NCBI GenBank assembly: GCA_020425605.1
Contig: JAGQRH010000030.1
Location: 1-47,206, forward strand
Source of the DNA: Planctomycetota bacterium
GTDB lineage: Bacteria > Planctomycetota > UBA8742 > UBA2392
Length of the DNA: 47,206 nt
Reading direction: 5' to 3'
In this document: positions 25,201 through 33,683 of the stretch, piece by piece
Layout: the number at the start of each line of letters is the position of its first letter
How positions within the stretch are numbered: the stretch's first letter is position 1
Translations under genes and position numbers: made by a program
Notes under the pieces: model-generated
Databases searched by the model: none
Told to the model about the DNA's origin: nothing
The model's input: only the letters and a program-made list of their open reading frames with translations

Positions 25201-25490
25201 TGTGCCTGCTTCAGCCTCGCAAGCCGCGTCTTGTCGGTGACTTCGCCGATGCGTGCAAGCAGCAACTCCTGAACGCGCTCACGCATCTCGGCTGCTGCCT
25301 TTTCGGTGAACGTGAAAGCAACGATCTCGGGAACGGTCGCGAGACCTTCTTCAAGAATCGCCAGGTAGCGCAGCCCCAGGACCTGCGTCTTGCCCGCGCC
25401 CGCACCCGCGCTGACAAGCATGTCACGCGAAAGGTCCAGCGCCGCCCGCTGGCCGTCGTTGAGCCTTGCTGCCGAAGCGAGTGCGTTCAT
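22203..25490 (-). CDS. addA: AddA-like helicase-nuclease (UvrD family)
   Basis: A 1095-aa superfamily 1 helicase with a C-terminal nuclease, the AddA half of an AddAB recombination complex that resects double-strand breaks to feed RecA. Visible motifs: Walker A SAGAGAGKTQVL (about 27-38), FTEKAAAEM, motif II LVDEYQDTNPTQ, GDPKQSIYAFRGSD, TIHKSKGLEFPVV, motif VI YVAWTRAAQRLML, and a PD-(D/E)XK active site in FEIVDYKTDAVEV near the C-terminus. Length is as expected. It overlaps addB upstream and the MATE gene downstream, each by 4 bp, so the three are translationally coupled. Confidence 0.92.
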   Translation of the reverse strand: MNALASAARLNDGQRAALDLSRDMLVSAGAGAGKTQVLGLRYLAILEEGLATVPEIVAFTFTEKAAAEMRERVQELLLARIGEVTDKTRLARLKQAQSELALCRISTIHGFCHRLLRDYAWEAGLEPRAPILDERAQALARERAIRDVLFRSESSERTALTPALVRLGSVVRLYALTDSLANMLRDRAAVRGPLQRAAEAWADPDSEILRRRNQYNAMLDEHVGATVAAIGRIEFATAEGAKPGDKLLEQVQTLRAAAGRRDLEALVAELLNKDGTPSKPRGAKGNWKHDLAGLDRVRDQVLAAAAALAAAGDVLTFAFDEAFERRIGLVARDLWEVFDALCEAYARECAGGLDFLDLELRALQLLRDDADVRRRAIREVRYMLVDEYQDTNPTQAELFSLLTEESEAPGRFFAVGDPKQSIYAFRGSDVRVFNRALEWIPARNEKSNAAARAISPPWELECEDTPERRSGIVRLENNYRTVRPVLELGNEVFRSVFSRPVFRDFDARPQDMRFGGDGEAHSDEDHPVEFHVLPDANADDETEYIAQLVERLHVEDGLAYSDITILVRRGTRNALYRNAFARRNLPLLVVGEGGMFQTQEALDCINLLSALANPADDVAVLALLRSPFAGLSDTALTRLAFAETSRLPLLHRLRNWADSPPQAARFLEQFDRLRARAGRDAPAMLLGEALSAFGYSLSVGCGPDAEQRLANVARMLELVRGMQHELPSLAPLIRELRDRIDRAEDESQGVPDQNVDGVRLMTIHKSKGLEFPVVILPDLGSDLRGGSGGLYRDLPEEDGEPLGLYLKSLDEDDRGDYRADFAAWRARASARERGLAEEKRALYVAWTRAAQRLMLVGSLRAGSEFDREVWAHQLLRAIGVREWGADSSHAGLAMHWPASVDRMQPRPHTPAIEAARQALKDGVLRLPSGIDVSLVAPLADATHVPAVDPEAAEFGTLVHAELERRLRGAETGVLDARALRHVSRAAEALETLQTAASVLPEFGIMTPDGPKRLDLLRAIGDGDFEIVDYKTDAVEVDLAEHAESEHGQQLRDYARALTDYLAARGQEVGRIRLLVCFTAPDGLRPSERLVEIAPG

Positions 25491-28400
25491 GCCTCCTCCG
25501 TATCCGGCAGGTAGACGTGCGCGACTTCGAGCTCGCCTGAGGCCATCCGTGCCTGTCGCTCGGCGATGACATCATCTCGACGGGCGCAGCCTGCGGCGTA
25601 GTCGCAGTACTTGCAGGCCTTTTGCGGCGCGGCAAAGGGAGTATGCATAAACACTCCGTTTCGCATGGCGGCCAGCATCCGCGCGAGGCGCTGTGGAAGT
25701 TGCTCAAACACCAGCCGGGCGACATCAAACGCCGGCTTGTTGTTGCGTTTCGTGACGTCGATTTCCTGGATCGCGCCTTCTGGCGGCACTCGTAGGTACG
25801 CCATGCCACGTGGAGGCGTACCCGCAAGCTGCGAAATAGCCGACAAGTAGGCAGCGAGCTGGAATGCCTTGCCGTCGCGCACCTCCGCAGTCGTTTTGGT
25901 GTTTCCGGTTTTGTAATCAATGATCTCGAGCCCGTCGGGGCCTTCGTCGACGCGGTCCACACTGCCCTGAAGCTTGAGACTTCCGCCGGGCACCAGAAGC
26001 TCAAGCGTGTCGGCATACGTGTCAGGGCGTGCTTCAGTCGGCGCGTCGCCACGCCCGAAGTCGAACTCTGCAAAGCGAATTGCACGCCCCTCGGCGTTGC
26101 GGCCGAGCTCGAACTCGACAAATCTGGCCAACAGCCCGGTGCCCAGCCCGTCGTCGGCGAAGCCCGGCAGTCCCGCAGCCACCAGCTTCTTCACGCCCTC
26201 CCAGAACGGGCCCTCGGCCGGGTTGGTCCGGCAGGCATAGTCGAACGCTCGGGCCATCAGATCACGGCCGATGCGTCGTGCATTGTCCGCGTCTTCGCCG
26301 ATAGCCAGCAGGCTGACCGGCTGTCGTTGCACAGGGTCATCCAGCACTGCGGCCTGCCCCGCCTCCTCACGAAGCAGCAACACCCAGCGCTCAAAGGTGG
26401 CATGCAGAAGCGTGCCTACGGCCGACGGCTTGGTATCGAGCGTGGGTTCATCATGCGCTCGCGCCTTTACCACATAGCGCGACCAGAAACGCTGCGGACA
26501 CTCGACATAGTTGTCGATCTGGCTGGCCGAAAAGGTCTGGCGCGCGTCACCTGTTACGGCGTAGCGGACTGCCAGATCCCCATGCGGGCCGATTACGCCT
26601 TCGTACTCGCCGGGCGGCGATGCCATGTCCGTCCGGGCAAGTTCGATGCATCGGCCGGACACCCCGGCCACGAGCGCCGACGAGTCAAGCGCCAGCGCCG
26701 CCTGCGGCTGGGCGTGCTCACGCTCCATCCCCGCGAGCAGCATGGCCGCACGCGCGGCGACATCAGCTTGCGACGTCGGAACATCCCCCGCCTGTGTTGC
26801 GGGCAGATCCTCAAGCTTCCCGGCGCCCAGACAGCGCAGCAGTCGGACGAGTGGCGTGGCGGGAACGCACGGCGTGTCTCCCTCATTCGCCGGGAGCATC
26901 AGTGTAGCCGGACCGGACGCAGCCAGCAGCGCATGTGCCAACAGGTAGTCTGCCTGCGCTGTAACATCAATCGGCGAGCAGAGTTCGCGCGCAGCAACCT
27001 TGCCGAGCACCGCCGCCAGCCCTTCTTCACCCGACGGCGGCAGGAACATCGTCTGCTCTTCACTGAGCGGCAGATCCCGGTCGGTCAGGCCCAGCACAAT
27101 CAGTCGACCGAAGCTGACTCCTCGCAACTCGCGCAGTCCCAGCACGCGTACCCGTTCGCCGCCGGCTTCAGCCGGACGCACACTGCGTGTCCGGGCCTGC
27201 TCAACGAGTGCGCGCATGATGTCGAACACCGGCAAGTCGGAATTGCCCGCGCGGGCGAATTCTTCCCGCATCTCTCGCAACAGCGCCGTGAATGCGTGCA
27301 GAGCATCTGCACGCAACGCCGCTCCCGAATCTCGCGCCCGCATGTCTGCGCGAGCGATGTCATGAGCGCCGGAAGCCTTCAGCAATGACTCCAGTGCGGC
27401 AAAGAATGCAACAGGACGCGTCCGCCGCCGCGCGAATGGGCGTAGAAGGTCAAGCACGCCAACCATGTGCTCGCGGATTTCGGCCCAGCCGTCTGGATTC
27501 TTCGCGTTGAGCCTATCGAGCCAGTTGGTCTGGACGTCACCACCAACGACCCATGCATCGCGCGTTGCAGCCTCCAGCGCGGCACGCACGGCCACGGGGT
27601 CTTCACTCCCGAACGGCAGGAACGGAGAAGCCAGGGCGTCGATAACATCATTGCGACCCAGCCCGCCAATGGCTGCGCGGACAAGGTCAAGCAGTGCGGC
27701 AACGGGCGCGACCTCGTCCAACGGAATCTCAAACGGCGCGTCGAAAGGCACTCCGGATTCGCTGAATATCTCCTCAATGAGTTCGCGGTATGCGCCTGTC
27801 GTCGGCATGGCAACGCAGATGTCGCCCAGCCGGCTGCCTTCACGGTGCGCGAGCTTGATCAAGCGCGCAGCCTCACGCACTTCATTTGCACGGGTGCTCG
27901 GTCGAAGGACAATCAGCCCGGCCTCACCGGGTACATCCTCCAGCCAGTTCTCGCACAAGTCGGCCAGGGGGCGGCGCGGCCAATCACCCTCCTTGAGAAC
28001 ATATCCTTCGGTCTCGAACATCAACTGCTGGGAGACATCGTGTGCATCCGCGATATGCCTCAGCGTGTCACGATTGCCGCGCAAAATCATCAGACAGCGC
28101 TGCGCACGCCCGGCGAGCGAGGAGATGAACGCACGCCTGGCGGGAGTGATCCGGTCGAGGTCGTCCACAACAAGCAACGCGGGTGCGACGTCGGCATGCT
28201 CGGCCGCAAGCCAGAGCGCATCTTCAGGATCGTGGCAGCCGAGCTCGTCCAACCTCTCGATGTAGCGCCTTACCACTCCACCGAACAGCACACCGCGACC
28301 TCCAAGCGCAGGCAGCCATGTGGCCAAACGCTTTTCGGCACGCTCATGGGGCGGAATCGTCTGGGCCAGCCGTTTCCATGCGCCAAGCAGCTCATCTACC

Positions 28401-28732
28401 AGCGCGCGCCCGGCACGGCGATTCTCGCCCAATTCGGCCAGTGTGTCCGAGAGCGCCCCGAAGAAGTCGAAGTCCCGCTCAATCTCACCCCGCAGACGCA
28501 GCTTCGGCGCACACAAACGCAGTAACTCACGCGCCACGCGATCAGGTGTGCCTTCGGGATAGAGCTCACCGGCGAGCCTGCTGATGGATCGACTGCGTCG
28601 CTCATTCGCAGCGATGTAGACCACCGGCGCGGGAGCAAACGGCTCGGCCGTGCGGGCCGCATCTCGCAGCAGCGACGCGACGTATTCTGAGACGTCGGCC
28701 CCCAACGGCACACGCATGATCTCAATCGCCAT
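25487..28732 (-). CDS. addB: AddB-like PD-(D/E)XK nuclease with Fe-S cluster
   Basis: A 1081-aa partner of AddA. The N-terminal region is helicase-like but lacks an obvious Walker A (VVYIAANERRSRSISR at that position), as in alphaproteobacterial-type AddB. The C-terminal nuclease has LEIIDYKTGNTK and four cysteines expected to hold a 4Fe-4S cluster: one in YVECPQRFW and three in ACKYCDYAAGC. The complex degrades DNA from broken ends. It is first in the operon and overlaps addA by 4 bp. There is no clear Shine-Dalgarno; a -10-like TACACT lies 6 nt before the ATG. The attL repeat of the adjacent element is 84 bp upstream. Confidence 0.88.
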   Translation of the reverse strand: MAIEIMRVPLGADVSEYVASLLRDAARTAEPFAPAPVVYIAANERRSRSISRLAGELYPEGTPDRVARELLRLCAPKLRLRGEIERDFDFFGALSDTLAELGENRRAGRALVDELLGAWKRLAQTIPPHERAEKRLATWLPALGGRGVLFGGVVRRYIERLDELGCHDPEDALWLAAEHADVAPALLVVDDLDRITPARRAFISSLAGRAQRCLMILRGNRDTLRHIADAHDVSQQLMFETEGYVLKEGDWPRRPLADLCENWLEDVPGEAGLIVLRPSTRANEVREAARLIKLAHREGSRLGDICVAMPTTGAYRELIEEIFSESGVPFDAPFEIPLDEVAPVAALLDLVRAAIGGLGRNDVIDALASPFLPFGSEDPVAVRAALEAATRDAWVVGGDVQTNWLDRLNAKNPDGWAEIREHMVGVLDLLRPFARRRTRPVAFFAALESLLKASGAHDIARADMRARDSGAALRADALHAFTALLREMREEFARAGNSDLPVFDIMRALVEQARTRSVRPAEAGGERVRVLGLRELRGVSFGRLIVLGLTDRDLPLSEEQTMFLPPSGEEGLAAVLGKVAARELCSPIDVTAQADYLLAHALLAASGPATLMLPANEGDTPCVPATPLVRLLRCLGAGKLEDLPATQAGDVPTSQADVAARAAMLLAGMEREHAQPQAALALDSSALVAGVSGRCIELARTDMASPPGEYEGVIGPHGDLAVRYAVTGDARQTFSASQIDNYVECPQRFWSRYVVKARAHDEPTLDTKPSAVGTLLHATFERWVLLLREEAGQAAVLDDPVQRQPVSLLAIGEDADNARRIGRDLMARAFDYACRTNPAEGPFWEGVKKLVAAGLPGFADDGLGTGLLARFVEFELGRNAEGRAIRFAEFDFGRGDAPTEARPDTYADTLELLVPGGSLKLQGSVDRVDEGPDGLEIIDYKTGNTKTTAEVRDGKAFQLAAYLSAISQLAGTPPRGMAYLRVPPEGAIQEIDVTKRNNKPAFDVARLVFEQLPQRLARMLAAMRNGVFMHTPFAAPQKACKYCDYAAGCARRDDVIAERQARMASGELEVAHVYLPDTEEA

Positions 28733-28738
28733 GGACCG

Positions 28739-28744
28739 AGTGTA
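28739..28744 (-). promoter_or_regulatory. -10-like TACACT 6 nt before addB
   Basis: Read on the minus strand, TACACT precedes the addB ATG by 6 nt, again with no Shine-Dalgarno. This arrangement would give a leaderless or near-leaderless transcript. No clear -35 is visible. Confidence 0.35.
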
Positions 28745-28815
28745 CTAGCGAGTGCGACAGAGACGGAGTGTTGAGAAACCCGTGGCCGGCAACGAGAGTC
28801 CATCGAAGGAACACG

Positions 28816-28844
28816 CAAATACAAACGGGGAGGGCACCGTGCCC
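28816..28844. repeat. attL: left copy of 29-bp direct repeat
   Basis: It begins CAAATACAAACGGGG and ends CACCGTGCCC, and is identical to 37591-37619. The flanking bases differ on both sides, so 29 bp is the full match. Here only the inner GGGCAC/GTGCCC of the target hairpin is kept. Confidence 0.9.
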
Positions 28845-28932
28845 GTGCACGGGGGCTTAGAAATGGGCCTTTGTGGCTAGACGGCGCGGTTGGTAGTCCA
28901 TGGGCGTCTCGGGAAGTCGCGGTGTGTATCCC

Positions 28933-28956
28933 TACTTGCTGCACAACTCGCTGCAC
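28933..28956. repeat. Two 12-bp tandem repeats, candidate integrase arm sites
   Basis: TACTTGCTGCAC (28933-28944) is followed directly by AACTCGCTGCAC (28945-28956), identical at 10 of 12 positions. A third, weaker copy (AATTTGCTGCAT) is at 37536-37547 in the same orientation near the other end. The spacing inside both ends of the element fits arm-type integrase-binding sites. Confidence 0.45.
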
Positions 28957-28961
28957 TTTTT

Positions 28962-30161
28962 TTATGCCGTCTCGGCTTTCGGGGTGTCGAGGCTCGGGAG
29001 TTTGGCGACGGCCAGCGCATCGTCGCCAATGCTGGTGTGGGTGTAGTAGTCCATCGTCAGCGTGATGCTGCTGTGCCGGGCCAGCCTTTTCGCCTGGTGG
29101 GGCATCACGCCGGCGCGGGCAAGGTTCGTGATGAACGTGTGCCGCAGGGCGTGGAAATCCGCGAAGCCCTCTTCGGTCTCGTACTCGACGCCCGCGGCCG
29201 TCAGGTCCGCGCGGATCATTTCGGCGGTGTGCGAGCTGGCCGGCATGTTGAACGCCAGCGCGCTTGGCAGCTTGTCGCTCAGGTGCAGACGCAGCGCGCC
29301 CACCAGGCCAGGCGTCAAAGGCAGCGTCGCCACGCGACGGTTCTTCGCGTTCCTGGCCTCCACGGTGACCGTAGGCTGCGCGCTGGACAGGTCGAAGGCG
29401 CTGCGCGTCAAGGTGGCGATCTCATTAGCACGGAGCCCCGTCTCCAGCGCCATGCGGTAGATCAACGCCCGGTCACTGCCGCTTACGCTCCAGACCACCG
29501 GGCCGGCCTCGGCAGCTACCACCAGCTCGCGGGCCTCCCGAAGCGTCAGGGCGCGGCGCTGGTGCTTGCGGGCTGCCTTCGCGTTGAGGCCCTTGAGCTT
29601 CGCCAGCGGGTCCGCGTTCATCCTCTCCGGCGTTGCCCAGCGGGTGAACGACTTGCAGGCCGCGAGGCGGTGGTTGTGGGTCCAGTTGGAAATGCCGTCT
29701 GCCAGCCTCAGCTTGTCGCCTGCGACCTGAACGCGGTCACGGGTGATATCGGCAAGCGTCTCGCAGCCGGCGGCTTCGAAGATCCGGAGGGCGCGGGAGT
29801 AGACCGTCTGAGCCCACTTGCTTGATGCGCCCTCAGCGATCAGTACGGCCTTGTAGTCGGCCAGGTGGTTCTGGATGGACTTCGCGGCGTGTTCCTTGTG
29901 CTTGTCGAGCACCCCGAAGGCGATCAGACGGGCGCGGACCTTGCCGGGCATGGCTTCCACCGCACGCACCAGGCGTTCGTCGGGCAGTCTGCTGTTGAGC
30001 CGGCAGACAACCAACTCCCCGATGGTGCGCTCCAGGTACTCTGACTCTTTCTTGTCCCGGTAGCCGCTCACGCGCCGGCGGAATCCCCTGTGGTCCTTGA
30101 ATTCAATTCGCCAGACACGCGATCGCTTGCCGTTGGCGTGCTTCAACTGAAATACGCTCAT
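28962..30161 (-). CDS. Tyrosine recombinase (integrase of the element)
   Basis: A 399-aa phage-type integrase that would join the 29-bp att sites. The catalytic domain has Arg 244 in ETGLRANEIATL, His337-x-x-Arg340 in FHALRHTF, His 363 in ARHSSIT and the nucleophile Tyr at 372 or 373 (MDYYTHTS). The N-terminal 60 residues (VWRIEFKDHRGFRRRVSGY) resemble an arm-binding domain, and residues about 90-190 form the SAM-like core-binding part. It is the outermost gene on the left, 117 bp from attL, as expected for the element's own integrase. Its stop is followed by an A-run on the minus strand. Confidence 0.92.
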   Translation of the reverse strand: MSVFQLKHANGKRSRVWRIEFKDHRGFRRRVSGYRDKKESEYLERTIGELVVCRLNSRLPDERLVRAVEAMPGKVRARLIAFGVLDKHKEHAAKSIQNHLADYKAVLIAEGASSKWAQTVYSRALRIFEAAGCETLADITRDRVQVAGDKLRLADGISNWTHNHRLAACKSFTRWATPERMNADPLAKLKGLNAKAARKHQRRALTLREARELVVAAEAGPVVWSVSGSDRALIYRMALETGLRANEIATLTRSAFDLSSAQPTVTVEARNAKNRRVATLPLTPGLVGALRLHLSDKLPSALAFNMPASSHTAEMIRADLTAAGVEYETEEGFADFHALRHTFITNLARAGVMPHQAKRLARHSSITLTMDYYTHTSIGDDALAVAKLPSLDTPKAETA

Positions 30162-30232
30162 GGGTTCCTGCCTTTCTGTTGGCCTCCGAGTTTAGGCGGG
30201 CGTGCGACATGCACATCCGGACATAATCAAGA

Positions 30233-31147
30233 TTATCCCGCGGCCAGCGGGTGCGCCTTCCGAAGCACCCTGCGCAGGCGCGCGATCGACAGCGCCACGT
30301 ACACCGTTGTTGTGCCGAGACTCGCGTGCCCGAGCAGCTCCTGCACGGCCCGGATATCGGCTCCATGCTCGACCAGGTGCGTCGCGTAGCTGTGCCGCAA
30401 TGTGTGAGGCCCCACGGCGCCGGTCAGCCTGGCCGGGCGCAGGTAGCGCTGCACGACCTCGTACACGCCTTGCCGACGCAGCCGGTGGGCGCCCCGGGTC
30501 AACAGCAACGTCTCGGGGGCTGTGCGCTCAACCCGGCCCTTGCCGACAACGACGCGCGGCCGGCCGTGCTGCAGCCATGCGTGGACGTGCTCAAGGGCCT
30601 CGCTGCTGATCGGCAGCATGCGTGTTCTGCCACCCTTGCCGTGCACGCGCACGAGCTGCTGGTCACTGTCCACGTCGCCGAGCCGGAGCTTGCACGCCTC
30701 GCTCGCGCGCATCCCCGTGGCGTAGAGCAGGTGAAGCAAAGCCCGGTCGCGCAGCGCCAACGGAGTGCGGCCCTTCGGTGCCGCGAGCAGACGCGAGACC
30801 TGGATCTCGGACAGCACCAGCGGAAGGCGCACACGTTTTGTCGTGTCGCTCAGCCGGCGGGCCGGGTCACGCCGGCCGGGCGTCTCCGCTGACACAAACC
30901 GGAAGAACCCGCGCACGCTGGCATTCGCGCGCCTCGAGCTGGATGGCCCGAGCCCGATATCGGCCAGGTGGTCAACGTGCTTGTCCAGCAGCTCAGGGGT
31001 GACGTCGCCGGCCTCACGCACACCGTTGGCCGCGAGGAAGCCGGCCATGCGCGTCAGGTCGGCGCTGTAGACCTCGACGGTGTTGCCGGACAAGCGGCGC
31101 TCATGGCGCAGGTGGTCAAGGTAGACGCGGATTTCATCGGAGATCAT
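30233..31147 (-). CDS. XerD-like tyrosine recombinase
   Basis: A 304-aa Xer-family recombinase. The N-terminal SAM-like domain ([20 protein letters not shown]) is followed by a full catalytic set: Arg 147 ([12 protein letters not shown]), Lys 171 (GKGGRTR), His248-x-x-Arg251 ([11 protein letters not shown]), His 274 ([10 protein letters not shown]) and Tyr 283 (TVYVAL). Size and motifs match XerC/XerD, which act at dif-type sites. It overlaps the upstream XerC-like gene by 4 bp, so the pair is made together. Its position inside an integrated element suggests an element-specific pair rather than the chromosomal Xer system, but that is not proven. Confidence 0.9.
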   Translation of the reverse strand: MISDEIRVYLDHLRHERRLSGNTVEVYSADLTRMAGFLAANGVREAGDVTPELLDKHVDHLADIGLGPSSSRRANASVRGFFRFVSAETPGRRDPARRLSDTTKRVRLPLVLSEIQVSRLLAAPKGRTPLALRDRALLHLLYATGMRASEACKLRLGDVDSDQQLVRVHGKGGRTRMLPISSEALEHVHAWLQHGRPRVVVGKGRVERTAPETLLLTRGAHRLRRQGVYEVVQRYLRPARLTGAVGPHTLRHSYATHLVEHGADIRAVQELLGHASLGTTTVYVALSIARLRRVLRKAHPLAAG

Positions 31148-32082
31148 GGCTGATCCTTTCGGGCTTGAGGGTGCGCGCGGGCGTAGACCCTAACCAGGTG
31201 CTGCACGGACAGGTGAGTGTAAACCTGAGTTGTCTCCGGGGATTGATGCCCGAGCAGCTCCTGCACGTCCTGCAGGCCGGCGCCGCCGTCCATCAGGTGC
31301 GTCGCGAAGGCGTGGCGGAGGGAATGCGGGTGCGCGACGATACCGATTGCTGCGGCGTGCTTGCGCACGATCGTCCCGATGCCGTGGGCAGTCAGCCTCG
31401 ACCCGCGTTTGTTGAGCAGCAGCGCCGGCCCTTCCGCTTCGCGCGTCTTGAGCCACGCTCGGACTCCTCGAGCGACGGCCGGCAGCATCGGCAGGCGCCT
31501 TTCACGGTCGCCCTTGCCGATGATGTTGAGTGCACCGCCGGCGAAATCGACAGAAGCGACATTGAGGCCCGACACTTCCCCAGCCCGTAGACCGGCGCCA
31601 TACAGCAACAGCAGCACAGCTCGATCACGCTTGCCCTGCCAGAAGCGCGAATCGGGCGCCTTGAGCAAAGCGAGGGCTTGGTCGACGCTGAGGACTCCGG
31701 GAAGGTCACGGGGCAGCCGGGGGCCCCGCAGCGCGCCCGTGGGGTCGGTCGGGATCAGGTCAAAGGCGAGGGCCCACTTGAACATCCCCCGCGTTGTGGA
31801 GAGCTGCCGGCGGATGGTGCGAGCGGCTTTGCCGGCCTTGCCCAACGACGCAAGCCAGGCGCGCAGGAGCGGCCTGTCGACGTCGATAAGCTGGATGCAG
31901 CCTGCGGCGCCCAGGTGCTCTACAAGCCGCGCCAGGTCGGTGCGGTAGTTGCGCAGCGTGTTGGCCGACTTGCCGCGGTGGCGGGCGAATTCAAGGTATC
32001 GCTCGACGGCTCCGGCCAGCGTGACGCTGAGCGGGGCGGGGATTGTCGATGTAGCAGGGGAACGTACAACGCTCTGAGCCAC
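31144..32082 (-). CDS. XerC-like tyrosine recombinase
   Basis: A 312-aa Xer-family recombinase with N-terminal core-binding domain ([18 protein letters not shown]) and catalytic residues Arg 166 ([12 protein letters not shown]), Lys 190 ([10 protein letters not shown]), His253-x-x-Arg256 ([11 protein letters not shown]), His 279 ([10 protein letters not shown]) and Tyr 288 (QVYTHLS). All six expected residues are present, so it should be active. It is coupled to the downstream XerD-like gene by a 4-bp overlap. With the integrase this gives three adjacent tyrosine recombinases, reminiscent of recombinase-in-trio elements, although the integrase is separated from the pair by 71 bp. Confidence 0.9.
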   Translation of the reverse strand: MAQSVVRSPATSTIPAPLSVTLAGAVERYLEFARHRGKSANTLRNYRTDLARLVEHLGAAGCIQLIDVDRPLLRAWLASLGKAGKAARTIRRQLSTTRGMFKWALAFDLIPTDPTGALRGPRLPRDLPGVLSVDQALALLKAPDSRFWQGKRDRAVLLLLYGAGLRAGEVSGLNVASVDFAGGALNIIGKGDRERRLPMLPAVARGVRAWLKTREAEGPALLLNKRGSRLTAHGIGTIVRKHAAAIGIVAHPHSLRHAFATHLMDGGAGLQDVQELLGHQSPETTQVYTHLSVQHLVRVYARAHPQARKDQP

Positions 32083-32116
32083 GTTGAGCCTCCGATCAGG
32101 TTCGACTGGTTAGGCC

Positions 32117-32140
32117 GGCCCGGGTGTTTCCGCACCCGGG
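32117..32140. repeat. GC hairpin upstream of the Xer pair
   Basis: CCCGGGTG and CACCCGGG pair around TTTCCG. No T-run follows on either strand. It lies in the 208-bp gap between the small 32291 gene and the XerC-like gene. The role is unknown; an operator or transcript-stability element is possible. Confidence 0.35.
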
Positions 32141-32290
32141 TCGGTCGCTTGTCAGCGTACACTCGCCGGCGGGCGAGGGCATTACAAAATCGCGCGCCGT
32201 CTGCAAACTGCGCTGCATGTTCCGGAAAGGCAGGCCCGAAAGCGGCCCCGATGGCGGCTTTGCGGCGGGCCGGGGCGGGTTGTCCACCCG

Positions 32291-32593
32291 CTACAATGGG
32301 AAACTGCGCACCCGGCCGGCCTTGCGATCTTCTGCGCGCTGGTGGTCCTGCAGCATCTTCCGGATGGGCCCGGTCTCATTGGGGCACTCGTCAGGGTGCG
32401 GGACGCGGAACACCTTGCCGTTGGTCGGCGCGACGTTTGCCGCCTGGTGAGGCTCCGGCGCCGGGTTCGCCGGCCGCATCGGGGCAGGCTCCGGCGTCTG
32501 CCACGGCCTGGTGGCCTCTACCAGGTCTGCCCGCTGGCCTTCGGTCAACGACTCCAGCCACTCGCGGAAAGCTGCTACCCGTTTCGCGCTCAT
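32291..32593 (-). CDS. Small hypothetical element protein (100 aa)
   Basis: It begins with a helix (AAFREWLESLTEGQRADLVEA) followed by a Pro/Ala-rich linker and a basic C-terminus (QRAEDRKAGRVRSFPL). No family is recognised. It overlaps the upstream HTH gene by 4 bp, so it is part of the phage-like gene string. It could be a small packaging or regulatory accessory; nothing in the sequence decides. Confidence 0.6.
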   Translation of the reverse strand: MSAKRVAAFREWLESLTEGQRADLVEATRPWQTPEPAPMRPANPAPEPHQAANVAPTNGKVFRVPHPDECPNETGPIRKMLQDHQRAEDRKAGRVRSFPL

Positions 32594-33192
32594 TCGTCCT
32601 CCAGGGCTCTCAGCAACGCCGGGTGGTCGAACATGCCGCCGGCAGGGGCCGGAACGTCAGGCGCGGGCTCTGGTGCATCGTCGCGGGGTGTTTCGTCGGG
32701 CGCGGGCAGCGCCTCGACCTCTCGCGGTTGGTAGACGGCCGGGGTGTCGTCCTGATCGGCCGGCAGGTTCATGCTCAGGTTTATCGCGCGCAGGTACTCC
32801 CGCAGCTGCGCGCCGGTGTCTTCCGCCATCTCCGTGTGGACTTCGGCCACGCCCGCGCCACAGGCGCGCAGGACGTGCGCCGCGGCCGTCACGCGAGAGC
32901 CCGCCGGCGAGCCCTTGTCGTTCATCACGTCGCCCAGGGCTTCGGCCGCGTCCACGGCCAGGTGGCGCAAGCGCTCGGTCGCTTCGGCCAGGGGTTGATG
33001 CTGCAGCTCAAGCATCACCGTCTTGAACGCTCCCGGCGTGTTCGCCCAGCCGCTGACGGTCTGCCTGTAGACGCCTGCAGCGGCAGCCGCGGCTGTGATG
33101 CTGCGGCCGACCAGCAGCTCGCGCAGCGCCACCATCTGCGCGGGCGTCAGGTGTTCCAGCTCCGGGTGTCGGGATTTGTCGGCGGTCGTCAT
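32590..33192 (-). CDS. Terminase-small-subunit-like HTH protein
   Basis: A 200-aa protein with an N-terminal helix-turn-helix (LTPAQMVALRELLVGRSITA, then AGVYRQTVSGWAN) of the kind found in phage terminase small subunits and related DNA-recognition proteins. A helical middle (EATERLRHLAVDAAEALGDV) could mediate oligomerisation, and the last 60 residues are Pro/Asp/Glu-rich and disordered. It overlaps both neighbours by 4 bp. If it is a TerS it would select DNA for packaging, which in a capsid-less element points to use of a helper phage. A plain DNA-binding regulator is the alternative. Confidence 0.65.
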   Translation of the reverse strand: MTTADKSRHPELEHLTPAQMVALRELLVGRSITAAAAAAGVYRQTVSGWANTPGAFKTVMLELQHQPLAEATERLRHLAVDAAEALGDVMNDKGSPAGSRVTAAAHVLRACGAGVAEVHTEMAEDTGAQLREYLRAINLSMNLPADQDDTPAVYQPREVEALPAPDETPRDDAPEPAPDVPAPAGGMFDHPALLRALEDE

Positions 33193-33683
33193 CCCGCTCT
33201 GCCGCTGCCGCCGTAGCCGTAGTTGCTCCGCGCGTAGAACACGCTGGCGTAGTCGCGGTCCTCTTTCATCGCCTTCACCAGCTCGTCAGCATCCATCGGG
33301 CCACCATTGCCCGGGATCTGTGAAACGCGCGGCTTGCCCTCGCCGTCGACCACGCACACCCGGCCGTTGACCATCCCGAGCTGCGCCAGGACGTGGGGCT
33401 TCAGCAGCTTGACCATTCCGCCATGGTCACGCATGGCGCAGTCGGCCGCGGCCTCGATGCGCGTCCGCTGCAGCTCGGCGTCCTTTGCCGCAAGGGACTG
33501 TTGCGCCTCGGTCAGCTTGCCCTCCAGGCCGGTGCGGGCCGTCAGGTGCTCTGCGACGTTTGCCAGGGCCAGGCCGTCGGCCTCTTCGACGTCCAGGACA
33601 AAGCCCTCGCCTTCCTGCCGGTACAGCTCGCGCAGGGGCTCGGCCACGTCGTCCAGGTTCTCGACTCGTGCTTTGATCGGCAC
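33189..33683 (-). CDS. Phage scaffold-like protein
   Basis: A 164-aa protein opening with ENLDDVAEPLRELYRQ and GFVLDVE, a pattern typical of phage scaffold or minor structural proteins. A coiled-coil region (about 55-85, LEGKLTEAQQSLAAKDAELQ) and a Gly-rich end (SNYGYGGSGRAG) follow. Scaffolds guide capsid assembly and are not kept in the virion. No capsid gene is adjacent, which is odd; the protein may be a remnant or may interfere with a helper's assembly. It overlaps its downstream neighbour by 4 bp and its upstream one by 1 bp. Confidence 0.6.
   Translation of the reverse strand: MPIKARVENLDDVAEPLRELYRQEGEGFVLDVEEADGLALANVAEHLTARTGLEGKLTEAQQSLAAKDAELQRTRIEAAADCAMRDHGGMVKLLKPHVLAQLGMVNGRVCVVDGEGKPRVSQIPGNGGPMDADELVKAMKEDRDYASVFYARSNYGYGGSGRAG

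Noticed and set aside
32281..32300. Plus-strand promoter GCTACAATGGG
   Set aside because: A TACAAT is present at about 32290 but it overlaps the end of a minus-strand gene and no plus-strand gene follows.
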